DNA of 56,736 nucleotides from JBMORL01 sp049322335 (GTDB taxonomy: Bacteria > Bacteroidota > Bacteroidia > Flavobacteriales_D > UBA2798), in assembly GCA_049322335.1 (NCBI GenBank), contig JBMORL010000115.1:1-56736 (forward strand), in the 5' to 3' direction. Shown piece after piece: positions 32,363 through 39,668 of the stretch. Under the pieces are notes generated by a model, which was not told the DNA's origin, made no database searches, and was given only the letters and a program-made list of their open reading frames with translations. Position 1 is the first letter of the stretch; each line of letters begins with the position of its first letter. Both the position numbers and the translations under genes were made by a program.

Positions 32363-33322
32363 TTAGGCCTTTATCAATTTTTGATCAATGTAAGTGTTGA
32401 ATATTTTTGTTGACATTTTCTTCTTATAATCTTGAATAGAATTAATATCTACGATTTCCTGTTTAGCAAGTGAATAAATTTTTAATAAATATAAAATATC
32501 CATCCAATATTTATCAAGAGCTAATTTTTCTGTTTCAATGTCAATTGCTAAACGAATTTTTCTTTCTTGATCCATTATTTTTTCAATCGCTTCCCAAGGA
32601 TTCCCTAATGGCATTGGTGACATAACTTTTGTGGTTGATTGATATCCCTCTTTAAGAAAATTTTCTGCCTGTTTCTTGTTAATTTCATACAAATGCAAGC
32701 TGCCAACGAAGTGATAATAATACCCGAGTTCAATATTTAAAGTACGTGCTATAATTTCTTGTAACATTGTGAAACAAAAAACATCATGAGGGAGACCAAT
32801 ATAGGCATCATTTGATCTCATATAAGTACACATTTCAAGCTTATTGTTTCGAATCATAAACTGTAACGTACATGTACAAGGAATTTCTTTATGTTCTTCA
32901 TTCAAGTCTTTGGCATCAAAAATTTGAATTACAGCCCTTCTAGAGGATGGCCTAACTTTCAATAAGTTTATAATATTTTGTATTTGATCAAATTGTCTGT
33001 GCATGTTAAATATACGCGGTCCATAACCTCCATAAATTGTTTTACCATCTTCGCTATAATCATCATACTTTCGAATATAATGATTAATAAAATCTAAATT
33101 ATTTTCTTTTGATAAATACCATAATAACTCACCTATTGCACTAAAAACTTTTCCTTTCGTTTCAGTTCTACTAATTCTTGCTCGAGGACATTTCAATTGA
33201 AGAGAAACACCAATTATCTCGCTACATTTTCCAGTTGTAGGATTTTGGTCGAACGGCTCTTTTAATAGAAGTCCTAAAACATCATACATCAGGTCATCTA
33301 ATGTGTCGTGTGATACTAACAT
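32363..33322 (-). CDS. Thymidylate synthase-fold enzyme, likely dCMP hydroxymethylase type
   Basis: 319 residues with the full thymidylate synthase active site. Present are ELLWYLSKENNLDF near 65-78, YGGYGPR at 97-103, the phosphate-binding SSRRAV at 126-131, catalytic Cys149 (EIPCTCTLQF), YMRSNDAYIGLP near 167-178, and the sugar-binding HLY at 210-212. The residue that reads the base (Asn177 in E. coli ThyA) is Asp180 here (GLPHD). T4 dCMP hydroxymethylase has Asp at this place, and Asn-to-Asp mutants of ThyA switch to dCMP. So the likely product is 5-hydroxymethyl-dCMP (or methyl-dCMP) rather than dTMP. It is the first gene of the four-gene minus-strand operon. Confidence 0.8.
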   Translation of the reverse strand: MLVSHDTLDDLMYDVLGLLLKEPFDQNPTTGKCSEIIGVSLQLKCPRARISRTETKGKVFSAIGELLWYLSKENNLDFINHYIRKYDDYSEDGKTIYGGYGPRIFNMHRQFDQIQNIINLLKVRPSSRRAVIQIFDAKDLNEEHKEIPCTCTLQFMIRNNKLEMCTYMRSNDAYIGLPHDVFCFTMLQEIIARTLNIELGYYYHFVGSLHLYEINKKQAENFLKEGYQSTTKVMSPMPLGNPWEAIEKIMDQERKIRLAIDIETEKLALDKYWMDILYLLKIYSLAKQEIVDINSIQDYKKKMSTKIFNTYIDQKLIKA

Positions 33323-33502
33323 CGTATTAAGTTTTATTTAGGATAATTTCATTTAATGGGTTCACTATATTTGATTTTCATTTTAATTCGAGTTTATTAT
33401 CAGTTTTTTATAGCAGATGAATAAAATTAATAGTTGTTTCAACAAAATAAAAATATTGATATTATATATATGATATTCAGCATTTTACAACCATTATTCA
33501 TT
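33323..33502. other. AT-rich promoter region of the cargo operon
   Basis: Very AT-rich and non-coding. It should hold the minus-strand promoter of the modification-like operon, but I see no exact TAnnTTTG box. GTTTCAACAAA at 33436-33446 repeats the sequence next to the integrase start, and TTGTT-TC-AACAA here is also a short palindrome. Confidence 0.4.
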
Positions 33503-33517
33503 TCCCTCCGGCTCCAC
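33503..33517 (+). repeat. attR: second 15-bp core
   Basis: TCCCTCCGGCTCCAC repeats the tmRNA 3' end at 24306-24320. Only these 15 bases match, so no second tmRNA exists here. The terminator hairpin that probably belonged to ssrA follows five bases later. Confidence 0.85.
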
Positions 33518-33521
33518 CTTC

Positions 33522-33565
33522 GCCCTCCGAAGCTGTGTTCCTACACAGCGAAGGAGGGCTTTTTT
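33522..33565 (+). terminator. Displaced original ssrA terminator
   Basis: GCCCTCC at 33522-33528 pairs with GGAGGGC at 33553-33559. Inside it, after symmetrical GAA bulges, GCTGTGT pairs with ACACAGC. Six Ts follow. Before insertion this hairpin would have followed the tmRNA 3' end by about five bases. A near-identical hairpin is at 33710-33747. Confidence 0.75.
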
Positions 33566-33700
33566 AATTGAAGTAAAATGTTTCTCCGGTTTTTTCTTTC
33601 GTTACTCAGCTTCTCCGGGCTTCGGTGGACACCGTCCGAAATATTTTTTCCATTATATTGAAAATTTCGTTCTCTGAAGTTATATTCCCAAATTCGCATT

Positions 33701-33749
33701 GAGGGCATCGCCCTCCGAAGCTGTGTTCCTACACAGCGAAGGAGGGCTT
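33701..33749 (+). repeat. Second copy of the nested hairpin, with an alternative stem
   Basis: 33708-33749 repeats 33520-33561 (42 bases). Here the upstream GAGGGC (33701-33706) can also pair with GCCCTC (33710-33715), which excludes pairing with the downstream GGAGGGC. No T run follows (TTATTC). The remaining bases from 33566 to 33819 hold no gene. Confidence 0.7.
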
Positions 33750-33819
33750 ATTCTATGCACTGCCCTTAAAGATTCAAACCAGCAAAATTTTCTCAAACCG
33801 CAATACAAAATCTGCGTTG

Positions 33820-34983
33820 TCAACCCGCAAACATAACCAAGGTTAATACCAGTACTATTATTGCTGCATTTATCAATGCTGTAATAGTTATTTTTTTATT
33901 TTGCTTTTGTTTTTCCTCAGCGGTTTTGAACCGTTTTTTAAAAAGATGAATAGCGGCCAATAGAAAAAGAAAAGATGCTATATATCCTCCGCCAAAAAAC
34001 ACCAGCACCGCCAACGCTTCGTAACCCGAACAGGAAAGTTCGCAAGCTGCTGCCGCCAAACCCATAAATGCCAAAACCAAAAGTGCAATAAGTAAAATCA
34101 AAAGAAATACGCGTCCTACAACCTGGCCCGTTGTATAAGGTTCTGTTTCAGAAGTTGCCGCATGGCCTGAATGCGCCACCATAAAAATAATGCCCAATGC
34201 AGGAAACAAAGCGCCCAAAACGGTCATTATTTTTTTAAAGGTGAATTTTTTCGCTTTGTCTTTTATGAATTGTTTAACGGAATAATACAACATCGCCAAC
34301 CCGCCAAAAACAGAAGTGATAAAAAAACCCATATCGCCTTTTTGCACCGTACCGCTTTTCTGAAAAAATGTACCGATTGCTGCTGATGCAAAAAATATCA
34401 TCAAATGAAAACCAACAATATGCCAGCGTGCCGTTTTTGCATTCGCTTTATACCACTGCGAAAGTTGCATCCATGAATGCGATCTCATCCTGCGCATCAG
34501 TGGCCACATCAACGGAAACATCAGCGCCACCATTATGGCAAATCCGTGCTTATTGGTTTGTTTTTCGCTTCTCCTGAACTGATCGGGCCGGTGACTTGTA
34601 TGATTTGTTTTTGCAACTTCGGGCACATGACTTACAGCTGTTTTCTTTTCGGCTTTTACGTATGTTGTCGTTTTGTTTTTAACTACTTCGTAACCGGAAT
34701 TATTTCCTTGTGTGTTTTCTTTTCTGGCTGTAGAAACGGATGATGCAGATGTGCCGCGTATATTTATGTTTTTTTTGGCAGTCCCGGCAACAGAAGTTTC
34801 AGGCAGAGAATCGTTTATTATATTTTTATTTTGCGCAAAATGATTTTTGCCGGCAGAAATATAAAATCCCTTGCGGTAATGGCGTTTTTCTATTGTAATC
34901 CGTGTGTGACAGGCGGCCAGTATAAATGAGATGATGAGCGTCCACAACAGCGGGGCCATCCACCCGGGAAATTTATTTTTCAT
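33820..34983 (-). CDS. Membrane lipoprotein-like protein of unknown function
   Basis: 387 residues. It begins with a lipoprotein-like signal (LLWTLIISFILAAC, Cys about residue 25). A polar, Thr/Ser/Lys-rich stretch follows to about residue 145. Then come about six hydrophobic segments (for example FAIMVALMFPLMWPLM, VGRVFLLILLIALLVLAFMG, TALINAAIIVLVLTLVMFAG). The combination of a lipobox and a polytopic C-terminal half is unusual but seen in Bacteroidota. I recognise no domain with a known function. It is the first host gene after the element and is divergent from queD. Confidence 0.65.
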   Translation of the reverse strand: MKNKFPGWMAPLLWTLIISFILAACHTRITIEKRHYRKGFYISAGKNHFAQNKNIINDSLPETSVAGTAKKNINIRGTSASSVSTARKENTQGNNSGYEVVKNKTTTYVKAEKKTAVSHVPEVAKTNHTSHRPDQFRRSEKQTNKHGFAIMVALMFPLMWPLMRRMRSHSWMQLSQWYKANAKTARWHIVGFHLMIFFASAAIGTFFQKSGTVQKGDMGFFITSVFGGLAMLYYSVKQFIKDKAKKFTFKKIMTVLGALFPALGIIFMVAHSGHAATSETEPYTTGQVVGRVFLLILLIALLVLAFMGLAAAACELSCSGYEALAVLVFFGGGYIASFLFLLAAIHLFKKRFKTAEEKQKQNKKITITALINAAIIVLVLTLVMFAG

Positions 34984-35086
34984 GAATTTGATTTTGGTTA
35001 AATAACCGCATATTCTCCCTAAAGGAACTTAACTTTTGTTAATATTTGAAATTGCCGGCCGGATAATTTTTCCGAAATTCGCCCCC

Positions 35087-35527
35087 ATGAACACCATCCG
35101 CATCAGCAAGGAATTTACTTTCGAAATGGCACATGCCCTGGAGGGCCATGACGGTAAATGCGCTAATATTCACGGCCATTCGTATGTGCTTACCGTCACA
35201 GTTACCGGTCAGCCCATCAGCGATCCCAACAGCCCGAAACTGGGAATGGTGATCGATTACGTTGACCTGAAAAAAATAGTGAAAGAAGAAATTGTAGACT
35301 CCCACGACCATGCCGTACTTTTAAAAGATACGCACGCTATCGGCATAGAAGAGAAATATAAATTACTGAAACTGATCCGCACCACCTACCAGCCCACCTG
35401 CGAAAACATGATCGCAGATTTTGCACAAAAAATAATAAAGCGGCTGCCTTCACATGTAAAATTACATTCCCTTCGCCTGCGCGAAACCGCTACCAGTTAT
35501 GCGGAATGGTTTGCAGAGGATAATTAG
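35087..35527 (+). CDS. queD: 6-carboxy-tetrahydropterin synthase (QueD/PTPS family)
   Basis: About 146 residues from the ATG at 35087 (MNTIRISKEFTFEMAHAL); an upstream in-frame start at 35036 would add a non-homologous leader. It is a T-fold enzyme. Zn ligands are His of FEMAHAL and HGH in CANIHGHSYVL, the catalytic Cys is in the CxxxHGH pattern, and DSHDHAVLL and PTCENMIADF are the other conserved blocks, with the C-terminal LRLRETATSYAEW. It converts dihydroneopterin triphosphate to 6-carboxy-tetrahydropterin in queuosine/7-deazaguanine synthesis. No other que genes are adjacent. Confidence 0.9.
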   Translation: MNTIRISKEFTFEMAHALEGHDGKCANIHGHSYVLTVTVTGQPISDPNSPKLGMVIDYVDLKKIVKEEIVDSHDHAVLLKDTHAIGIEEKYKLLKLIRTTYQPTCENMIADFAQKIIKRLPSHVKLHSLRLRETATSYAEWFAEDN

Positions 35528-35609
35528 TGGTGAGATTTGAGTAGTGAGATGTGGGTAGTGAGATTTGAGTAGTGAGATTTGGGTAGTGAGATTTGAGTAG
35601 TGAGATGTC
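35526..35609 (+). repeat. Six 14-bp tandem repeats
   Basis: Six units of the pattern (A/G)GT(A/G)GTGAGAT(T/G)T(G/C) start in the queD stop codon and run to 35609. Units alternate mainly between AGTAGTGAGATTTG and GGTAGTGAGATTTG forms. The array is non-coding. Confidence 0.85.
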
Positions 35610-35733
35610 AGACGGAGAGATTTTAGATGTCAGACAAATGCGGAGATAAAGAGGTGAAATTTTTTACGCAATTTATTTGGAAACCTGTTTTTTACTCTAT
35701 TTCTATAACTCCATCCCTCAATAACTCAATAAC

Positions 35734-35769
35734 CACGCCAGGGCGCAGCTTGTTACTCGCTCTGGCGTG
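35734..35769. repeat. Hairpin between convergent queD and lhgO
   Basis: CACGCCAGGGCG (35734-35745) pairs with CGCTCTGGCGTG (35758-35769) with one mismatch region and a 12-base loop. It lies 18 bases beyond the lhgO stop and between two converging genes. No T run follows, so it may be a bidirectional terminator or a REP-type palindrome. Confidence 0.5.
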
Positions 35770-35786
35770 ATGGCAAGCTCTATCCC

Positions 35787-37010
35787 TTACTTCAAATTAA
35801 AATATTCTTCCGCCATTCCTGCAATTTGTCCGCCTATGGCTAAACATGCGGTGGCTGCGGGTGATGGAGCATTGAGAACGTGAATGCTGTTTCCTTTGTA
35901 TTCAATCCTGAAATCATCACGCGTATCACCATCGCGTGAGAGCAGCATGGCGCGTACACCTGCGCGTCCGGGGTGAATATCTTCCATCGTAAGCGAAGGA
36001 ATTAATCGTTGAAGTGTTTTTAAAAATAACCGTTTTGAAAATGCGCGCCTGTATTCATTGATTCCGAAACGCATGTTGCCTAAAAATAATCTCCAGGTGC
36101 CGATGTAAGTTAACGCATCCCATGTATCGCGGAAATTGAAATCGGTTTTTCCGTAGCCTTCGCGCTTAAAAGTGAAAACGGCATTGGGGCCACATTCAAT
36201 ATCTCCGTTTACCATGCGTGTAAAATGGACACCCAAAAACGGGAAGTCAGGATTGGGAACGGGATAAATAAGATTTTTTACTTTGTGACGGGCCTGTTCG
36301 GTAAGTTCATAATAATCGCCACGGAAACCCACCACGCGTTCTTTTATTTTCACTCCGTCCATTTTTGCGAGACGGTCGGCCTGCAATCCACCGCAGAAAA
36401 CAAGGTACTTTGCCTTGTGTTTATTTTTGTTGGTGATGACTGTGGAACTATTTTCTCCTTTTTCGATGGCTGTTACTTCTTCCTGTATAAATAATTTACT
36501 GGCGGAATTTATAGCGAGCGTCAGTTCAATTAATTTTTCTGTTGTTCCCCTGAAATCAATGATGCCTGTACAGGGAACCCAGATTCCGGCAATGCCCACA
36601 CAGTGAGGTTCTATTTCGCGTATTTTTTTACCATCAATTTTTTCGAGGCCTTCGGTATTATTGGCTATTCCGTTCTGGTAAATTTTTTCCATGTGCGGAA
36701 ATTCCTTTTCATCGGTGGCTACTACAATTTTTCCGCAGATGTCGTGTTTAATTTTATGCTCTTTTGCAAATGCCACGAGTTCATGGCGTCCGGCCACACA
36801 GTTTTTTGCTTTCAGTGAGCCGGGTTTGTAGTATAATCCTGAGTGGATGACGCCTGAATTATTTCCTGTCTGGTGATCGGCCAGGTGTTTTTCTTTTTCG
36901 ATGATGCAGATTTTGAGCAAAGGATTTTGTTTCTGCAGTTTCCAGGCGGTAGCAGCGCCTACAATTCCTCCACCTACAATAGCGATGTCAAAAATGGTTT
37001 CGTTTTCCAT
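35787..37010 (-). CDS. lhgO: L-2-hydroxyglutarate oxidase
   Basis: 407 residues of the FAD-dependent DAO family. The N-terminal Rossmann motif is FDIAIVGGGIVGAATAWKL, followed by GNNSGVIHSGLYYKPGSLKA, a signature block of the L-2-hydroxyglutarate oxidase subgroup. The C-terminal part has HPGRAGVRAMLLSRDG and NAPSPAATACLAIGG. It oxidises L-2-hydroxyglutarate to 2-oxoglutarate, passing electrons to quinones or oxygen at the inner membrane. It is followed upstream on the same strand, 50 bases away, by an MFS transporter gene, so the two may be co-transcribed. Confidence 0.9.
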   Translation of the reverse strand: MENETIFDIAIVGGGIVGAATAWKLQKQNPLLKICIIEKEKHLADHQTGNNSGVIHSGLYYKPGSLKAKNCVAGRHELVAFAKEHKIKHDICGKIVVATDEKEFPHMEKIYQNGIANNTEGLEKIDGKKIREIEPHCVGIAGIWVPCTGIIDFRGTTEKLIELTLAINSASKLFIQEEVTAIEKGENSSTVITNKNKHKAKYLVFCGGLQADRLAKMDGVKIKERVVGFRGDYYELTEQARHKVKNLIYPVPNPDFPFLGVHFTRMVNGDIECGPNAVFTFKREGYGKTDFNFRDTWDALTYIGTWRLFLGNMRFGINEYRRAFSKRLFLKTLQRLIPSLTMEDIHPGRAGVRAMLLSRDGDTRDDFRIEYKGNSIHVLNAPSPAATACLAIGGQIAGMAEEYFNLK

Positions 37011-37060
37011 ACAGGTTTTTATTCACTGCAAAGATGGGAAAAGTATTGCGATGAAAATAA

Positions 37061-38401
37061 TTATTGCACATTCCTGCTTTTGGGAATAGTAAGTAAAATA
37101 AGAAAGCCCAATACAAAAAAGATGATAAGCGCCAGGATAGAATTGCGCATTCCCCCGGTGACACCTTCAATAAAACCGAAGGAAAGCATTCCGATTACGA
37201 TACCTATTTTTTCACACACATCAAAAAAGCTGAAATAAGAGGAATGATCTTCTGTATCGGGCAATAATTTGGAATAAGTAGATCGTGAAAGCGCCTGAAT
37301 TCCGCCCATCACCAGTCCCACTGAGCTGGCCACTATATAAAATCCTGTGGCATCATAGCAAAACAAGTATGTTCCCACACAAATACACACCCAGATAAAA
37401 AGAGCTACACCCAATGCTTTTATATTTCCGATTAAGCGTGAGATATAGGAAAAAAGCAGCGAACCGCCCACTCCTACAAACTGAATGAGCAAAACGGAAA
37501 TAATGAGGCTGGTATCATCGAGTCCTGAAATTTCTTTTTTGGCAAACATTACCGCCATTAACATAACGGTTTGCACACCCATACTGTAAATAAAAAAAGA
37601 AGCGAGATATCGTTTGAGGCGGGGTATTTGCCTTAATTCGCGCCACACTTTTCTTATTTCGTGAAAGCCTTTGAAAAGTGCATTTTTTCTTTCTTCACCA
37701 TTGTAATCGCTGTTGGGGAGATGATAAAAAGTGAACCATGCAAACCCGATCCACCAGAGAGCCACCGACACAAACGAATAACGCGCGTCCATACCAAACT
37801 TCTGGATAAGAACAAGATTAATGATCAGCAGAATGGCACTACCGAAATAACCCATAGCATATCCGCGCGCACTAACACGATCGTGGTCTTTGGGTTCGGC
37901 AATTTCGGGAAGATAGGCATTATAAAATACGAGACTTCCCCAGAATCCAACGCTGGCCAGTAACACAGAAAGCATTCCTGTTTCCAGTTGCTGCGGATTG
38001 AAAAAAAACAGGCTGGCGCACGATAGTGAACCAAGTATGCAGAAAAACTGCATGAATCTTTTTTTCTTACCGGTATAATCAGCTATTCCCGAAAGCAAAG
38101 GAGAAAGCAGTGAAACAATAATAAAGGAAACCGCTACCACATACGAATACAATTCTGTATTGATGAATGTATTTCCGAAAAACTCCACTTTGTCAGAAAT
38201 GATCACATCATTTTCACGTGTGCTGGTAATTTTTTCGTAAAAAATAGGAAAGATAGCAGTAGTGATCACCAGCGGATAAGAGGAATTGGCCCAATCGTAA
38301 AACAACCATGCCCGGATTAATTTCCTGTCGCCTTTTTTTATTTTGCTGTTTCCGTTCACGCGGTAAAAGTATTCTGCATGCCGAATGTTTAGGTTAACCA
38401 A
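37061..38401 (-). CDS. MFS transporter of the UMF1/Atg22-like family
   Basis: 446 residues and about 12 membrane segments. The N-terminal signature KLIRAWLFYDWANSSYPLVI is diagnostic of the UMF1 (Atg22-like) branch of the major facilitator superfamily. The C-terminal half has MGGIQALSRSTYSKLLPD, another family block. Members are thought to export amino acids or other small metabolites, but the substrate is unknown. The start at 38401 leaves a polar 25-residue leader; an inner start is possible but no better ATG is seen. It lies between a terminator and lhgO. Confidence 0.87.
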   Translation of the reverse strand: MVNLNIRHAEYFYRVNGNSKIKKGDRKLIRAWLFYDWANSSYPLVITTAIFPIFYEKITSTRENDVIISDKVEFFGNTFINTELYSYVVAVSFIIVSLLSPLLSGIADYTGKKKRFMQFFCILGSLSCASLFFFNPQQLETGMLSVLLASVGFWGSLVFYNAYLPEIAEPKDHDRVSARGYAMGYFGSAILLIINLVLIQKFGMDARYSFVSVALWWIGFAWFTFYHLPNSDYNGEERKNALFKGFHEIRKVWRELRQIPRLKRYLASFFIYSMGVQTVMLMAVMFAKKEISGLDDTSLIISVLLIQFVGVGGSLLFSYISRLIGNIKALGVALFIWVCICVGTYLFCYDATGFYIVASSVGLVMGGIQALSRSTYSKLLPDTEDHSSYFSFFDVCEKIGIVIGMLSFGFIEGVTGGMRNSILALIIFFVLGFLILLTIPKSRNVQ

Positions 38402-38411
38402 AGTTAAAAAA

Positions 38412-38439
38412 TAAAAAAGGGACGTGATGCGTCCCTTTT
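38412..38439 (-). terminator. Terminator of the OmpA-family gene
   Basis: GGGACG and CGTCCC with a 5-base loop form the stem. On the minus strand it is followed by a run of six Ts. It is 70 bases past the stop of 38509-39663 and directly before the MFS gene. Confidence 0.75.
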
Positions 38440-38508
38440 CCGGTTAATTAACAAAGTTATCCTCCAAAGGCAGATGAAAGGTTAATGGAGGAATTCAATT
38501 GTCATCTT

Positions 38509-39663
38509 TTATTTGCGAACCTTGAAATCGATGCATCGGTTTTTGGCTTTATCCACATCGGTATCGCCTTCGCCTATTGGTTTTTTGTCGTCTTCTATAA
38601 TAAATTGAATTCTTCCGGCAGATATTCCTGCTTTAGTGAACAAATCCTTAACAGCATCTGATCTGCGTTTGGCCAGGTCTTTCTGCAACTCATCTTTTTC
38701 TGCTGCTTTTACTTCTGATTTTTCGCTGTGTGCGTGCGCTTCTATCACCAGTGAGGGGTTTTCGTTCAGTAAAGTAACAAGTGTGTTGATGGCTTTTAAT
38801 CCGTCTTCACTCACTTTTGCACTCAGGTGATCGAAATAAACGTGTTCATGCTCTACTTTTTCTTCGAGGGTAAATTCTTTATTGGATGCATACGATTCGT
38901 TGTACACTACTTCCACCTCATCGCCTCTTTTTTCTTCGCACATACATTCTTCAATGCTGTCGAGGGCAAATACAGCCACTTCATCCACATAATAATAGGC
39001 AATGGGCAACTGTGCAGCGTTAGAACCTTTTGGCTTAAGCATTTTTTCGTTCTTGGTATCTTTGGTGGGCGAAAAATTTCCGATCAAAAGATATTTTTCT
39101 CCTCCTTTTGCTTTATACACTCCGCAAACTGTTTCCCATCCGTAGGTAGCATTAAATACTTTATTCTTGCTATGATGGATCTGGCCTTCTTCTTCCAGAA
39201 TAGATTTTTTTTCTTCGGTAGTATAATCCTTTTTGGAAACGATAGCCGAAATATTGTTTACCGCGTATTTGGAATTATCAGAAAGGCTCACATTAAAACG
39301 CACACAATATTCCATTCCGGCTTTGAGTGGCCCCAATAACTCGGTGCGGATATACGTACGCGGCTCCTTATCCTGGTAGCTGAACATCACTACACCGGCA
39401 TAATTATTTCCGTCCATAGGTTGTTCTTTTCCTTTAGGATTTAACGGGGCAGCCGCTTCACCTTCTTTAAGGGTGGTAGAGTAAAGATCGGCACCTAAAC
39501 CTGTGGGCGACACCCAGTCTTTGGCCAGGCTGATCTGTTTTCCTTTTTTCAGTTTTCCGGTAGTGGTTTCAAAACCGGGGTTTTTCACCAGGTTTTTGTC
39601 GTCCTGTGCTGTGGCGAAAACACTCACCAGCATCCATCCTGCAACCAATAATTTAATCTTCAT
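38509..39663 (-). CDS. OmpA-family outer membrane protein
   Basis: 384 residues with a signal peptide (LLVAGWMLVSVFATAQ). The N-terminal two-thirds (about 25-225) looks like a beta-sandwich carbohydrate-binding-like domain (NPGFETTTGKLKKGKQISLA, then AGVVMFSYQDKEPRTYIRTE) of the sort seen in gliding-motility and OmpA proteins. The C-terminal part (about 265-382) is an OmpA-like domain with LVIEAHAHSEKS and the closing KAKNRCIDFKV, where NxxxxRR is replaced by NRCIDF. It should link the outer membrane to peptidoglycan. The gene ends at its own terminator and starts 5 bases after the hemE stop. Confidence 0.8.
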   Translation of the reverse strand: MKIKLLVAGWMLVSVFATAQDDKNLVKNPGFETTTGKLKKGKQISLAKDWVSPTGLGADLYSTTLKEGEAAAPLNPKGKEQPMDGNNYAGVVMFSYQDKEPRTYIRTELLGPLKAGMEYCVRFNVSLSDNSKYAVNNISAIVSKKDYTTEEKKSILEEEGQIHHSKNKVFNATYGWETVCGVYKAKGGEKYLLIGNFSPTKDTKNEKMLKPKGSNAAQLPIAYYYVDEVAVFALDSIEECMCEEKRGDEVEVVYNESYASNKEFTLEEKVEHEHVYFDHLSAKVSEDGLKAINTLVTLLNENPSLVIEAHAHSEKSEVKAAEKDELQKDLAKRRSDAVKDLFTKAGISAGRIQFIIEDDKKPIGEGDTDVDKAKNRCIDFKVRK

Positions 39664-39668
39664 TGTTT

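Larger units (their letters stand above)
24306..33517 (+). mobile_element. Integrative element inserted in ssrA, about 9.2 kb
   Basis: Boundaries are the 15-bp direct repeats. Inside, in order, are a tyrosine recombinase, an accessory ORF, an excisionase-like HTH protein, an HUH replication initiator, a small HTH protein, a HigB/HigA-ImmA-like pair, and on the opposite strand a four-gene DNA modification/restriction-like operon. The interior is visibly more AT-rich than the flanking genome. There are no conjugation or capsid genes, so it is most likely a mobilizable or satellite-type element that replicates by rolling circle after excision. That last statement is inference from the Rep gene. 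Confidence 0.85.

Noticed and set aside
32363..33322. Housekeeping thymidylate synthase (thyA)
   Set aside because: It lies within a mobile element in an operon with nuclease and glycosylase-like genes, and has Asp in place of the dUMP-selecting Asn.
33503..33517. Second tmRNA or tRNA fragment
   Set aside because: Only 15 bases match the tmRNA end; there is no acceptor partner or T-arm upstream. It is the attR core.
35526..35609. CRISPR array
   Set aside because: The units are only 14 bases and contiguous without spacers; it is a simple tandem repeat. No cas genes are in the window.
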